7,361 nucleotides of DNA from Deltaproteobacteria bacterium. GTDB taxonomy: Bacteria; Desulfobacterota; GWC2-55-46; DRQE01. Positions 1-6,713 of this stretch are shown in pieces. The stretch covers positions 1 to 7,361 of the forward strand of contig DAOVKH010000085.1 of NCBI GenBank assembly GCA_030631875.1, in the 5' to 3' direction. A program made the translations under genes and the position numbers. The stretch's first letter is position 1, and each line of letters begins with the position of its first letter. Below the pieces are notes generated by a model. It was given only the letters and a program-made list of their open reading frames with translations, was not told the origin of the DNA and searched no databases.

Positions 1-945
1 ACGGCCTCCTTTGCAGAGTTAGCTGAAGAGATGTGTTACGTAAAACCGGTTCTAAGTGAGAGCGACGTTATAGAGATTAAAGAGGGGCGCCATCCGGTCG
101 TAGAGGCAGGGCTTTCCGAAGGCTTCACGCCGAACGATATAAAGCTCGACAGAAGAGATAGCCGGATACTTATACTCACCGGCCCTAATATGGCAGGTAA
201 GTCTACATACATACGTCAGGTGGCGGTAATCGTCTTGATGGCACAGGTCGGTTCTTTTGTGCCGGCGATGAGTGCGCATATAGGACTCGTCGATCGTATC
301 TTCACGCGCGTCGGTGCGTCGGACGATATGAGCAAAGGGCAAAGTACCTTCATGGTTGAAATGAACGAGGCGGCCAACATCCTTAATAACGCGACCGATA
401 AGAGCCTCGTTATATTGGACGAGATAGGGCGCGGCACTTCTACATTCGACGGGCTGAGTATCGCTTGGGCCGTAGTCGAATATCTTCACGACACCGAAGG
501 GCGACGCGCCAAGACACTCTTCGCAACGCATTACCATGAGCTGACCGACATCTCCTTGACAAAGAAGCGTGTTAAAAATTATAATATGGCTGTAAAAGAG
601 TGGGAAGATGATATAATATTTCTAAAGAAAGTCATCGTGGGCAGTACCAATAGGAGCTACGGTATACACGTCGCGCGGTTGGCCGGGCTTCCAAGCTCTG
701 TGGTAGCGCGCGCGACGGAGATACTTAAAAACTTAGAGTGCGGAGAGCTGAACGAGGCAGGCATGCCCAATATAGCCGGAGCAGGTAAGGCTAAGACCAT
801 GAAGCTCCAGCCTTCTTTACCGCACCTCTTTAGCAAGAAGGACGACCCGATCAGGCAGGAACTCAGAGACGTTGACATTAATAGCCTATCGCCGCTCGAA
901 GCACTGAATAAACTCAACAGGATAAAGGAACTACTTGATGATTAA
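1..945 (+). CDS. mutS: DNA mismatch repair protein MutS, C-terminal part (5' end outside window)
   Basis: The frame is open from base 1, so the gene starts upstream; 314 residues are visible, about the last third of a typical MutS. MutS recognises mismatches in DNA as a dimer and uses ATP to recruit MutL. The visible part holds the end of the lever/clamp region and the whole ABC-type ATPase domain: Walker A GPNMAGKST (bases 181-207), the STFMVEMNEAANIL signature segment (from about 346), Walker B LVILDEIGRGTST with Asp-Glu at 418-423, and the FATHYHEL switch histidine segment near 523-546. The end, SLSPLEALNKLNRIKELL, is the usual C-terminal dimerisation helix of MutS. All ATPase motifs are intact, so nothing suggests a pseudogene. 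The last 8 bases overlap the start of the amidase gene. Identification is firm; only the missing N-terminal mismatch-binding domain cannot be judged. Confidence 0.98.
   Translation, partial: TASFAELAEEMCYVKPVLSESDVIEIKEGRHPVVEAGLSEGFTPNDIKLDRRDSRILILTGPNMAGKSTYIRQVAVIVLMAQVGSFVPAMSAHIGLVDRIFTRVGASDDMSKGQSTFMVEMNEAANILNNATDKSLVILDEIGRGTSTFDGLSIAWAVVEYLHDTEGRRAKTLFATHYHELTDISLTKKRVKNYNMAVKEWEDDIIFLKKVIVGSTNRSYGIHVARLAGLPSSVVARATEILKNLECGELNEAGMPNIAGAGKAKTMKLQPSLPHLFSKKDDPIRQELRDVDINSLSPLEALNKLNRIKELLDD
924..929 (+). promoter_or_regulatory. Ribosome binding site inside mutS deciding the amidase start
   Basis: AAAGGA lies 8 bases before the ATG at 938 and within the last codons of mutS. It favours ATG 938 over the in-frame TTG at 935, and indicates that ribosomes finishing mutS can start the next gene. 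Confidence 0.6.
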
Positions 946-2170
946 AAAACCTCTCTCCACGCCGAGCAGCTCTAAGGTAACCTACAGAGCACTCAGAAAT
1001 TTATTTTTTATAATGGTGCTGTCGCTTCTATTCATACAACCTGCCGTATCCGATAACGGCTCAGTTAAGGTCGATGGCATCCGTCATTTCTCAGGAGAGA
1101 CATACACGCGAGTCGTCGTTGATCTCAATAAGAAGACGACCTTCGACTACAGACTTCTCAAAGAAGATCCTTCTATTAAGAAACCCGGACGGTTTTATGT
1201 TGACATAAAGAACGCAAAGCTTGGTGAAGACCTCGCTCGTGCGATGGAGATAAACGACGGCCTATTGAGTGGTGTTAGGAGCGGACAATATAAGAGCGAT
1301 ACCGTGCGTGTTGTCCTTGATATAAAATCCATTGCCGACTATAAAATATTCATGCTCCCTAATCCGCATAGAATAGTCATCGACATATACGGCAAGGGGT
1401 CTAAGTATGTGAAGAGTAAGGCGGCGGTTGCGTCAAAGCCGGGTAAGACAACTGCTAAGTCTACTAAAGCTACAAAGAAAAATGCCGTTAAGGTTCGTAC
1501 TATCGTCATCGATGCCGGCCACGGAGGCAGAGACCCGGGAGCAGTCGGTAAACGCAAGCTCAAAGAAAAAGACGTTACCCTAAAGCTTGCTAAATTACTG
1601 AAGAAGGATCTTTCAAAGAGCACCAAGGCAAAGGTAATACTCACGCGAACAAAGGACGTATACGTGCCTCTTGACGAACGCACGGCCATCGCCAACAGTA
1701 AAGATGCCGATATCTTTGTATCAATTCATATAAATGCCAGCAAGCGGCGCGCGGCCAACGGTGTTGAGACATACTACCTCGGAGCATCGGGCGATGAGGC
1801 GGCGCGCAGAGTCGCCGAGCGTGAGAACGCCTCTACCTCGGAGGAGATGAATGACATACTCCAATACATACTGAAAGACCTTCAGCAGACGGGCAATAAG
1901 AACGAGTCCGTCAGGCTTGCTTCGGTTATACAGGAACGTCTCGCCGGAGACCTTAAGAAGAAATATAAGCACGTAAAGAGCAACGGCATAAAGGGCGCTC
2001 TCTTCTACGTCCTCGTTAATTGTAATATGCCAAGCGTCTTAGTAGAAGTATCATTCATCAGTAATCCCGATGAAGAGAAGAGGCTCAGAAAAGACAGCTA
2101 TTTGAAAGATGTATCCAAGAGTATATCCGAGGCTATAGTCGACTACATAAACGGTGCAGGCGCCGTATAG
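938..2170 (+). CDS. Exported N-acetylmuramoyl-L-alanine amidase with AMIN domain (AmiC-like)
   Basis: This zinc enzyme cleaves the bond between N-acetylmuramic acid and the stem peptide of peptidoglycan, as in cell separation. From ATG 938 it is 410 residues. Residues 17-38 form a signal peptide (basic residues, hydrophobic run LFFIMVLSLLFI, likely cut after AVS-38). An AMIN domain follows (about 42-150), which in this family targets the enzyme to the envelope or division site. A Lys/Thr/Ala-rich linker (about 155-183) leads to an Amidase_3 catalytic domain (about 187-408). Expected zinc ligands are visible: His195 in DAGHGG, Glu210 in KEKD and His264 in SIHIN. The catalytic glutamate is Glu370 in VEVSFISN. 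An in-frame TTG at 935 could add one residue, but spacing from AAAGGA favours ATG 938. The start overlaps mutS by 8 bases and the stop abuts the glnD start, so it is cotranscribed. AmiA/B/C assignment is not possible, so no symbol is given. Confidence 0.95.
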   Translation: MIKKPLSTPSSSKVTYRALRNLFFIMVLSLLFIQPAVSDNGSVKVDGIRHFSGETYTRVVVDLNKKTTFDYRLLKEDPSIKKPGRFYVDIKNAKLGEDLARAMEINDGLLSGVRSGQYKSDTVRVVLDIKSIADYKIFMLPNPHRIVIDIYGKGSKYVKSKAAVASKPGKTTAKSTKATKKNAVKVRTIVIDAGHGGRDPGAVGKRKLKEKDVTLKLAKLLKKDLSKSTKAKVILTRTKDVYVPLDERTAIANSKDADIFVSIHINASKRRAANGVETYYLGASGDEAARRVAERENASTSEEMNDILQYILKDLQQTGNKNESVRLASVIQERLAGDLKKKYKHVKSNGIKGALFYVLVNCNMPSVLVEVSFISNPDEEKRLRKDSYLKDVSKSISEAIVDYINGAGAV

Positions 2171-4843
2171 ATGAAAAAAAAGATTCCTATAGGTAGTGAC
2201 AGTGATTCCGGATGTAACCTCAAGGGCTTCTTTGAAGAGCTGAGAGACGAGCTGAAGATTAGCCATAGAGACAAGGCCTGTGGCCTGACCACGACTCTAA
2301 AGACGACCATTGAGTATACTGCTAAGATGGACGCGCTCCTCCTTAAGTTATTTAATTCCTTCTCTGACAAATTCAATTTATCCGCAAACTCTGTAGCTCT
2401 CATAGCCCTTGGTGGTTACGGCAGAGGGCTACTCAATATACACTCAGACATAGACATGATGCTCCTCTACAAGAAGGTCACGCCTGAGTTGGAGGCTCTC
2501 ACCAAAGGCATATTGTATCTTCTGTGGGACGCGGGCCTTGATGTCGGCTTCAGTATGCGTTCGGTTAAAGAATCGGTAGAGTTGGCGCGTGAAGATACTA
2601 AGACAAAGACAACTCTGCTCGATAGGCGTTTCCTTGGCGGTTCACAAGAGTTATTTGATCTGCTTGACAAAAAGATACGCACCTCTATATTTAACAAGAA
2701 AACCTCGAAAGATTTTATCAAAGAAAAAATTGCCGAACAACACGAGCGTCATGGCAAGTACGGCGGTTCTTTATATATACTCGAACCTAATTTAAAGGAA
2801 GGCGAGGGCGGGCTTAGAGACTTCCATACAGCGGCATGGATACTCGGCGCGAAGAGCGGAGCTAACTCCGAAGAGACAAAGAAAATAATCAAAGGTATCT
2901 TAAGCGTAGAGGAGTGCGCCTCAATAGACGCCTCTCTCAGCTATCTTCATTGGATTAGGAACGACCTCCACCTTGAAAGTTCTCGCGCGACAGACCGGCT
3001 TACATTCGACCAGCAGGAACGTATCGCCAAGATACTTGGACATAAAGATAAAGCCGGTGCGTTGGCCGTCGAGTCCTTCATGGGCGATTACTATAAACAC
3101 GTATCTAATATCAAAACCTTGAGCGCACTTATTATCTCACGTTCCCTTGCTTCTGATGACGAGACTTCTCTTTCTCTTAAGCTGGGGATAAGACGAAAGA
3201 ATGTTGGCAGAGTAGTTGAGGATGATTTTCTTATAGAAGACGGAAAGTTGAGTCTTGTAGACGAGAATTTATTTAATGATAACCCGGCCATGATTATGAA
3301 GGCCTTATATATATCTACGCGCGAAGATGTTGAGCTTTCGCAGTCGACAAAAGATATTATACTGACGTTACTTGAATCAATAGGCGAGAGTCTTCGGTCT
3401 TCAAAGGATGTTGCGAAGTTTTTCCTAAAGATACTGCGAGGCGACGACGTATACGCCGCGCTGAGCACCATGCACGATATGGGATTGCTTGAAGTATATA
3501 TACCTGAGTTCCTTCAAATTAAGAATAGGGTTCAGCATGACAGCTATCATATATATACCGTGGACAGGCACTCTTTATTTGCCGTAAGGGAATTGGAATC
3601 CTTGCGAGGTGCTGTGGGTGAAGAATTCCCGCTGCAGAAGAAATTATTCGAGGAGCTTAATGACCCGGCTATACTAATGCTCGGAGTTCTCTTTCACGAT
3701 ATCGGCAAAGGCCACGGTAAAGGGCACGCAAAGAGGGGGGCTGAGATTGCACCACCTATATGCAGAAGGCTTGGGCTCTCTGAGAGCGAGATCGATATGG
3801 TGCGCTTCCTTATAGAGGAGCACCTTATTATTGCCAACACTGCGCAATACAGAGACCTGCACGACGAAAAACTTATACTCGACTTCGCACGCGCCGTTGC
3901 CGACAAGGAGCGTCTGAATTGCCTGTATCTCTTAACCTTCGCCGATGTGCGTGCCGTCGGCCCTGAGGTCTGGACCAATTGGAAGGGTGCGCTCTTTCAG
4001 GAACTTTACTTTAGGGCTTTAGCGGTAATAGAGCGTGGCTCATTCGACCACGGTGATTTGGTCAAGAGAGTGATGGAGGTAAGGGCGAGCGTAGAAGAGC
4101 TAAACGCTTCTACTTCCGCGGGTTTTACTCAGAAGCATATTGACAACTTCTTTAAGATACTTCCTGCAAGGTACTTCTTCTCAAACTCCACGAAGGCTAT
4201 AATAAACCACATGGAAATATTGGAGAAGCTAAAGAAAACACCTTACGTAATAACTGTGCGTCAGGTTAAGAAGCGCGACTATACGGAGATAGTTGTTGCC
4301 GCCGACGACATTCACGGACTCTTCTCTATTATAACCGGTGTGCTTACGGCCAATTCAATTAACATACTCGGTGCTCAGATAAATACAACGAGAAACGGTA
4401 TAGCGCTCGATACTCTGCAGATTAAGAATGTGATGGGTGGGCTGCTTACGAGTAAACCTAAGATAAAAAAGATAGAGGAAGAACTTGATGCCGTAATAAG
4501 CGGCAGGGTGAAGATATCGACTATAGTTAAGCGGGTGAAACCTTCAATACTCGACAAGAAGGCAAAGCCGCATGTGCCGACCATCATCCATGTCGACAAT
4601 GACGTCTCGGACGTATTTAGCGTATTGGACATACACACCCACGATCGCCCCGGACTCCTCTATCTTATAAGTTCAACGCTTACGAAGATGGGCATCTTTA
4701 TTCATATATCAAAGATATCTACGAAAGGCGATGAGGCGACCGACATACTTTATGTGAGGGATATCTTCGGTCAAAAGATACTCGCCGACGATAAGGTAGA
4801 GGAACTAAGAGACGCGCTCTATGAAAGACTCTCTAAGGCGTAA
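2171..4843 (+). CDS. glnD: Bifunctional PII uridylyltransferase / uridylyl-removing enzyme GlnD
   Basis: GlnD is the cytoplasmic nitrogen sensor: it uridylylates PII proteins (GlnB/GlnK) when glutamine is low and removes UMP when glutamine is high. At 890 residues it matches the usual full length. Domains in order: nucleotidyltransferase domain with GGYGRG (81-86) and the metal-binding S92-D93-I-D95; GlnD helical linker (about 180-330, LKEGEGGLRDFH); HD phosphohydrolase domain with YHIYTVDRH (459-467) and H509-D510 in FHDIGKGHGKGH; ACT domain 1 (about 704-775, ADDIHGLFSIITGVL); ACT domain 2 (about 817-888, HDRPGLLYLISSTL), the glutamine-sensing part. All catalytic motifs are intact, so both activities are predicted. 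ATG follows the amidase stop (TAG) with no gap and only a weak GGTGCAGG upstream, so re-initiation by ribosomes finishing the amidase is likely. No glnB or glnK is in the window. Confidence 0.97.
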   Translation: MKKKIPIGSDSDSGCNLKGFFEELRDELKISHRDKACGLTTTLKTTIEYTAKMDALLLKLFNSFSDKFNLSANSVALIALGGYGRGLLNIHSDIDMMLLYKKVTPELEALTKGILYLLWDAGLDVGFSMRSVKESVELAREDTKTKTTLLDRRFLGGSQELFDLLDKKIRTSIFNKKTSKDFIKEKIAEQHERHGKYGGSLYILEPNLKEGEGGLRDFHTAAWILGAKSGANSEETKKIIKGILSVEECASIDASLSYLHWIRNDLHLESSRATDRLTFDQQERIAKILGHKDKAGALAVESFMGDYYKHVSNIKTLSALIISRSLASDDETSLSLKLGIRRKNVGRVVEDDFLIEDGKLSLVDENLFNDNPAMIMKALYISTREDVELSQSTKDIILTLLESIGESLRSSKDVAKFFLKILRGDDVYAALSTMHDMGLLEVYIPEFLQIKNRVQHDSYHIYTVDRHSLFAVRELESLRGAVGEEFPLQKKLFEELNDPAILMLGVLFHDIGKGHGKGHAKRGAEIAPPICRRLGLSESEIDMVRFLIEEHLIIANTAQYRDLHDEKLILDFARAVADKERLNCLYLLTFADVRAVGPEVWTNWKGALFQELYFRALAVIERGSFDHGDLVKRVMEVRASVEELNASTSAGFTQKHIDNFFKILPARYFFSNSTKAIINHMEILEKLKKTPYVITVRQVKKRDYTEIVVAADDIHGLFSIITGVLTANSINILGAQINTTRNGIALDTLQIKNVMGGLLTSKPKIKKIEEELDAVISGRVKISTIVKRVKPSILDKKAKPHVPTIIHVDNDVSDVFSVLDIHTHDRPGLLYLISSTLTKMGIFIHISKISTKGDEATDILYVRDIFGQKILADDKVEELRDALYERLSKA

Positions 4844-4849
4844 GACGCT

Positions 4850-5776
4850 ATGAATGATATCGATAGACCTGAAAGAATATTGAAGGAAGACCGTATCTTT
4901 CTCGATGAGTATCTAAACGCTCTGCTCGTAGAGAAAGGGCTCTCGAAGAATACGCTTGCCGCCTACAGGCGAGATCTTCTAAAGTATATGCGTTATATGA
5001 ATAATGGAGGTAGGGGCTCGCTCCAAGCCAAGGCCTCCGATATATCAGCACACCTCGCCGCACTTAAGGCAGAGGGTCTCTCTTCAAGGTCTTATTCGCG
5101 CGGCCTCATAGCGATAAGAGGGTATTACAGATACCTCGTTAGAAGGGAAAAGATAGAGGCTTCGCCCACCGATACGGTCGATATGCCTAAGGCCGTAAAG
5201 GGGCTTCCGGAGTACCTGAGCCTCAATGAGGTCGAAGCACTATTGGATGCTCCGAATACAAAGACTCCGAAGGGGCTTCGCGATAAGGCCATGCTCGAGA
5301 TACTCTATGCGGCAGGTCTGAGGGTCTCGGAGCTTGTTTCTTTAAAGCTAAATGACTTAGACCTTCAGGTGGGTTCTATCAAGGCATTCGGTAAGGGAGG
5401 CAAAGAACGCCTCGTGCCCATCGGAGAGATTTCAATGCAATGGGTAAAGGAGTATATCGATAGAGGGCGTTCAGAGATACTGAAGGCAGGTGATAGCCCG
5501 TATCTCTTCATAACGGCACGCTCGGCCTCTATGACGAGGCAAAATTTTTGGACGATAACTAAGAAGTACGGTCAAATTGCCGGTATAGAGAGGGTGAAGA
5601 TAAAGCCGCATATCCTGCGTCACAGCTTTGCGACACACCTTCTTGAGCGAGGCGCCGACCTGAGGAGCCTCCAGGAGATGCTCGGCCACGCGGATATCTC
5701 GGCCACTCAGATATATACCCACGTCAGAGGGGAGCTTCTTAAGAGACTCCATAAGAAACACCATCCAAGGGGTTAG
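4850..5776 (+). CDS. xerD: Tyrosine recombinase XerD
   Basis: XerD-type enzymes cut and rejoin DNA at dif sites to resolve chromosome dimers before division, usually with XerC under FtsK control. The protein has 308 residues, close to the usual 295-300. An N-terminal SAM-like core-binding domain (about 16-102, FLDEYLNALLVEKGLSKNT) precedes the catalytic domain (about 120-300). The catalytic set is complete: Arg158 in AGLRVSEL, Lys182 in GKGGKERLVP, His254 and Arg257 in HILRHSFATHLL, His280 in LGHADI, and nucleophile Tyr289 in TQIYTHV. It follows glnD after 6 bases; AAGG 11 bases before ATG is a weak binding site. A dif-like site begins 104 bases after its stop. XerC and XerD are close relatives; sequence style and the mutS/glnD neighbourhood favour XerD, but a sole Xer enzyme acting alone is possible. 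No integrase-type N-terminal arm-binding domain is seen. Confidence 0.92.
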   Translation: MNDIDRPERILKEDRIFLDEYLNALLVEKGLSKNTLAAYRRDLLKYMRYMNNGGRGSLQAKASDISAHLAALKAEGLSSRSYSRGLIAIRGYYRYLVRREKIEASPTDTVDMPKAVKGLPEYLSLNEVEALLDAPNTKTPKGLRDKAMLEILYAAGLRVSELVSLKLNDLDLQVGSIKAFGKGGKERLVPIGEISMQWVKEYIDRGRSEILKAGDSPYLFITARSASMTRQNFWTITKKYGQIAGIERVKIKPHILRHSFATHLLERGADLRSLQEMLGHADISATQIYTHVRGELLKRLHKKHHPRG

Positions 5777-5880
5777 CTCAAGGACTGTGGACGAGCCTCA
5801 AGAACCACAAAATCCTAAGCAAGCCTTTGTTTTAATTGGCTATTCCTGGATATTTACGCCGAATCAGGCCTATTGATATA

Positions 5881-5908
5881 ATTTGACATAATATATATTA
5901 TGCGACAA
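5881..5908 (-). other. dif: dif site (Xer recombination site), 28 bp
   Basis: Read on the - strand, this has an 11-bp arm TTGTCGCATAA, a 6-bp centre TATATA and an 11-bp arm TTATGTCAAAT. Compared from memory with E. coli dif (arms GGTGCGCATAA and TTATGTTAAAT, centre TGTATA), 22 of 28 positions agree. Mismatches are confined to the four outermost XerC-arm bases, one central base and one XerD-arm base. The more conserved arm (TTATGTCAAAT, plus bases 5881-5891) should bind XerD; the variable outer arm (5898-5908) should bind XerC. The inner 16 bases (5887-5902) form a perfect palindrome. The site lies between convergent gene blocks, as expected of a terminus. It could instead be the dif-like attachment site of an element exploiting Xer, but no such element is visible here. 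Confidence 0.88.
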
Positions 5909-5978
5909 GTATGGCGTTACGGCTTTAGGCGTGAGGGGGCTTGATCTACGCGCTCTTCGGTGGTCTTAATGGGAGATT

Positions 5979-6002
5979 ACTCACGGATTCCTATAATCCG
6001 TG
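5979..6002. repeat. Hairpin resembling the tRNA-Arg(CCU) anticodon arm
   Basis: CACGGATT (5982-5989) and AATCCGTG (5995-6002) form a perfect 8-bp stem with a 5-base loop. It has no T-run, so it is a poor terminator. The 11 bases ACTCACGGATT (5979-5989) occur identically in the tRNA gene at 6922-6932. Read in the tRNA sense, the hairpin equals the anticodon arm ACGGATTCCTAATCCGT with two extra bases in the loop. It may be a tRNA remnant or a chance match. No other tRNA arm is recognisable around it. Confidence 0.5.
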
Positions 6003-6007
6003 GCCCA

Positions 6008-6060
6008 ATATAGTGGCCGTGAAATGAGGAAAAACCACTTTGGCGGATATAGTGCCTGAA
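6008..6060 (+). repeat. Imperfect direct repeat in the intergenic hairpin region
   Basis: ATATAGTGGCCGTGAA (6008-6023) and ATATAGTGCCTGAA (6047-6060) differ by two single-base gaps and lie 39 bases apart. The second copy forms the inner stem and loop of the long hairpin at 6030-6081. The meaning is unknown. Confidence 0.35.
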
Positions 6061-6081
6061 GCTATATCACCAAAGTGGTTT
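6030..6081 (-). terminator. Long hairpin, probable intrinsic terminator of the TPR gene
   Basis: AAACCACTTTGG (6032-6043) pairs perfectly with CCAAAGTGGTTT (6070-6081). Inside, GATATAGT (6046-6053) pairs with GCTATATC (6061-6068, one G-U), leaving a small 2x1 internal loop and a 7-base end loop. On the - strand the stem runs into five Ts (6034-6030), 61 bases after the TPR stop, which fits a terminator for leftward transcription. On the + strand only three Ts follow the last G, so rightward termination of the xerD transcript would be weaker. The stem is longer and less GC-rich than most terminators, so another role is possible. Confidence 0.6.
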
Positions 6082-6142
6082 CGGGTAGGAAAGGCTTTTA
6101 AAGAAAAGTATCTCGGGTTACGCCTAACTCAGTTTATCAAGT

Positions 6143-6637
6143 TTAATTTCTGTTATTATTGGATATCATGAAAGAAGTAATCGCGCCACCTGAGACCTTC
6201 ATCTGCCACGAATACGTAAGCTTTCCGAATATCCTATTTACGATATTGTTACGCGGCAGGAAGTTCAGCACAGGACTACGCCTTATTCCGACCTTCTTTA
6301 TCTCTTGAATGAGCTCTTCGTGTCTCTTGTCAAGGCGTAGTCCTTTCATAAACACCCTAATTGCGAGTGTCTTCTGATCGTTTAGGATGAATATCTTGCC
6401 GAGGTTCAAGTACATGACGGGGTTTTTATCGTCACGTTTAATGGCCATCATCGATAGCGACATGGCATGTTCGAAGTTTTTTTCCACTACGGCCAGACAG
6501 AGCGCATAGTATGACATGGCCGTCGGGTCTTTGGTAAATGCCAGTTTTTCTTCAAATATGATTAAGGCTTCGCTATATTGCTCCTTTTCGATAAGTTCGA
6601 TACCTTTATTTATTAATGATTTCATATCGTTTAGCAT
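6143..6637 (-). CDS. Small TPR-repeat protein of unknown function, riboswitch-controlled
   Basis: This 164-residue protein has no signal peptide or membrane helix, so it is likely cytoplasmic. Residues about 5-40 (SLINKGIELIEKEQYSEALIIFEE), 42-72 (AMSYYALCLAVVEKNFEHAMSLSMMAI) and 75-108 (NPVMYLNLGKIFILNDQKTLAIRVFMKGL) form about three tetratricopeptide repeats with the usual Gly/Ala/Tyr spacing, normally a protein-binding scaffold. After them comes RRSPVLNFLPRNNIVNRIFGKL (about 119-141, split here as one motif region), which resembles the tail of small TPR proteins I recall from deltaproteobacteria; the last 20 or so residues look like no known domain. ATG 6637 has GGGGG 8 bases upstream; a second ATG four codons in (6625) lacks such a site. 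Expression should depend on the GEMM-type riboswitch upstream. The partner and process are unknown. Confidence 0.85.
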   Translation of the reverse strand: MLNDMKSLINKGIELIEKEQYSEALIIFEEKLAFTKDPTAMSYYALCLAVVEKNFEHAMSLSMMAIKRDDKNPVMYLNLGKIFILNDQKTLAIRVFMKGLRLDKRHEELIQEIKKVGIRRSPVLNFLPRNNIVNRIFGKLTYSWQMKVSGGAITSFMISNNNRN

Positions 6638-6645
6638 TACAGTTA

Positions 6646-6650
6646 CCCCC
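6646..6650 (-). promoter_or_regulatory. Ribosome binding site of the TPR gene
   Basis: GGGGG (in TAGGGGGTAA on the - strand) lies 8 bases before ATG 6637. It is downstream of the riboswitch terminator, so it is absent from terminated transcripts and not itself sequestered by the aptamer. It favours ATG 6637 over ATG 6625. Confidence 0.55.
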
Positions 6651-6670
6651 TATTTGAGAATTTTTATCCC

Positions 6671-6713
6671 AAAAAATAAAAAAACCGCCCAAAGGATTAA
6701 TCCTTCGGCGGTT
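6671..6713 (-). terminator. Riboswitch-linked intrinsic terminator
   Basis: On the - strand AACCGCC (6713-6707) pairs with GGCGGTT (6689-6683). The inner AAGGATTAATCCTT extends the stem, with a mismatch or bulge between the two parts. It is followed by a run of seven Ts, an A and more Ts down to 6671. This is a strong rho-independent terminator 33 bases before the TPR start. Its 5' strand shares CGAAGG (6707-6702) with the P1 stem of the aptamer, so the two structures exclude each other. Confidence 0.9.

Noticed and set aside
52..537. Long open frame on the - strand opposite mutS
   Set aside because: It lies wholly over the conserved MutS ATPase domain, has no recognisable motif and no supporting context; it is a shadow of the real gene.
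5771..5840. Possible terminator directly after xerD (GCTC/GAGC pairing and TTTGTTTT)
   Set aside because: The pairing is only four bases, far from the T-rich stretch, and no stable stem precedes it.
5901..5943. ATG beginning in the dif arm with a short reading frame (MRQVWRYGF...)
   Set aside because: Stops after 14 codons and has no ribosome binding site.
5935..6025. Short + strand open frame beginning around GLIYALFGGLNGR and ending at TGA
   Set aside because: About 30 codons, only a TTG start with a purine run one base before it, and it runs through the hairpin at 5982-6002. Protein-like appearance alone is not enough.
5925..6127. 8-bp inverted repeat TTAGGCGT (5925-5932) and ACGCCTAA (6120-6127) bracketing the hairpins
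   Set aside because: Too short for an insertion-sequence end, with no transposase between and no target duplication; likely chance.
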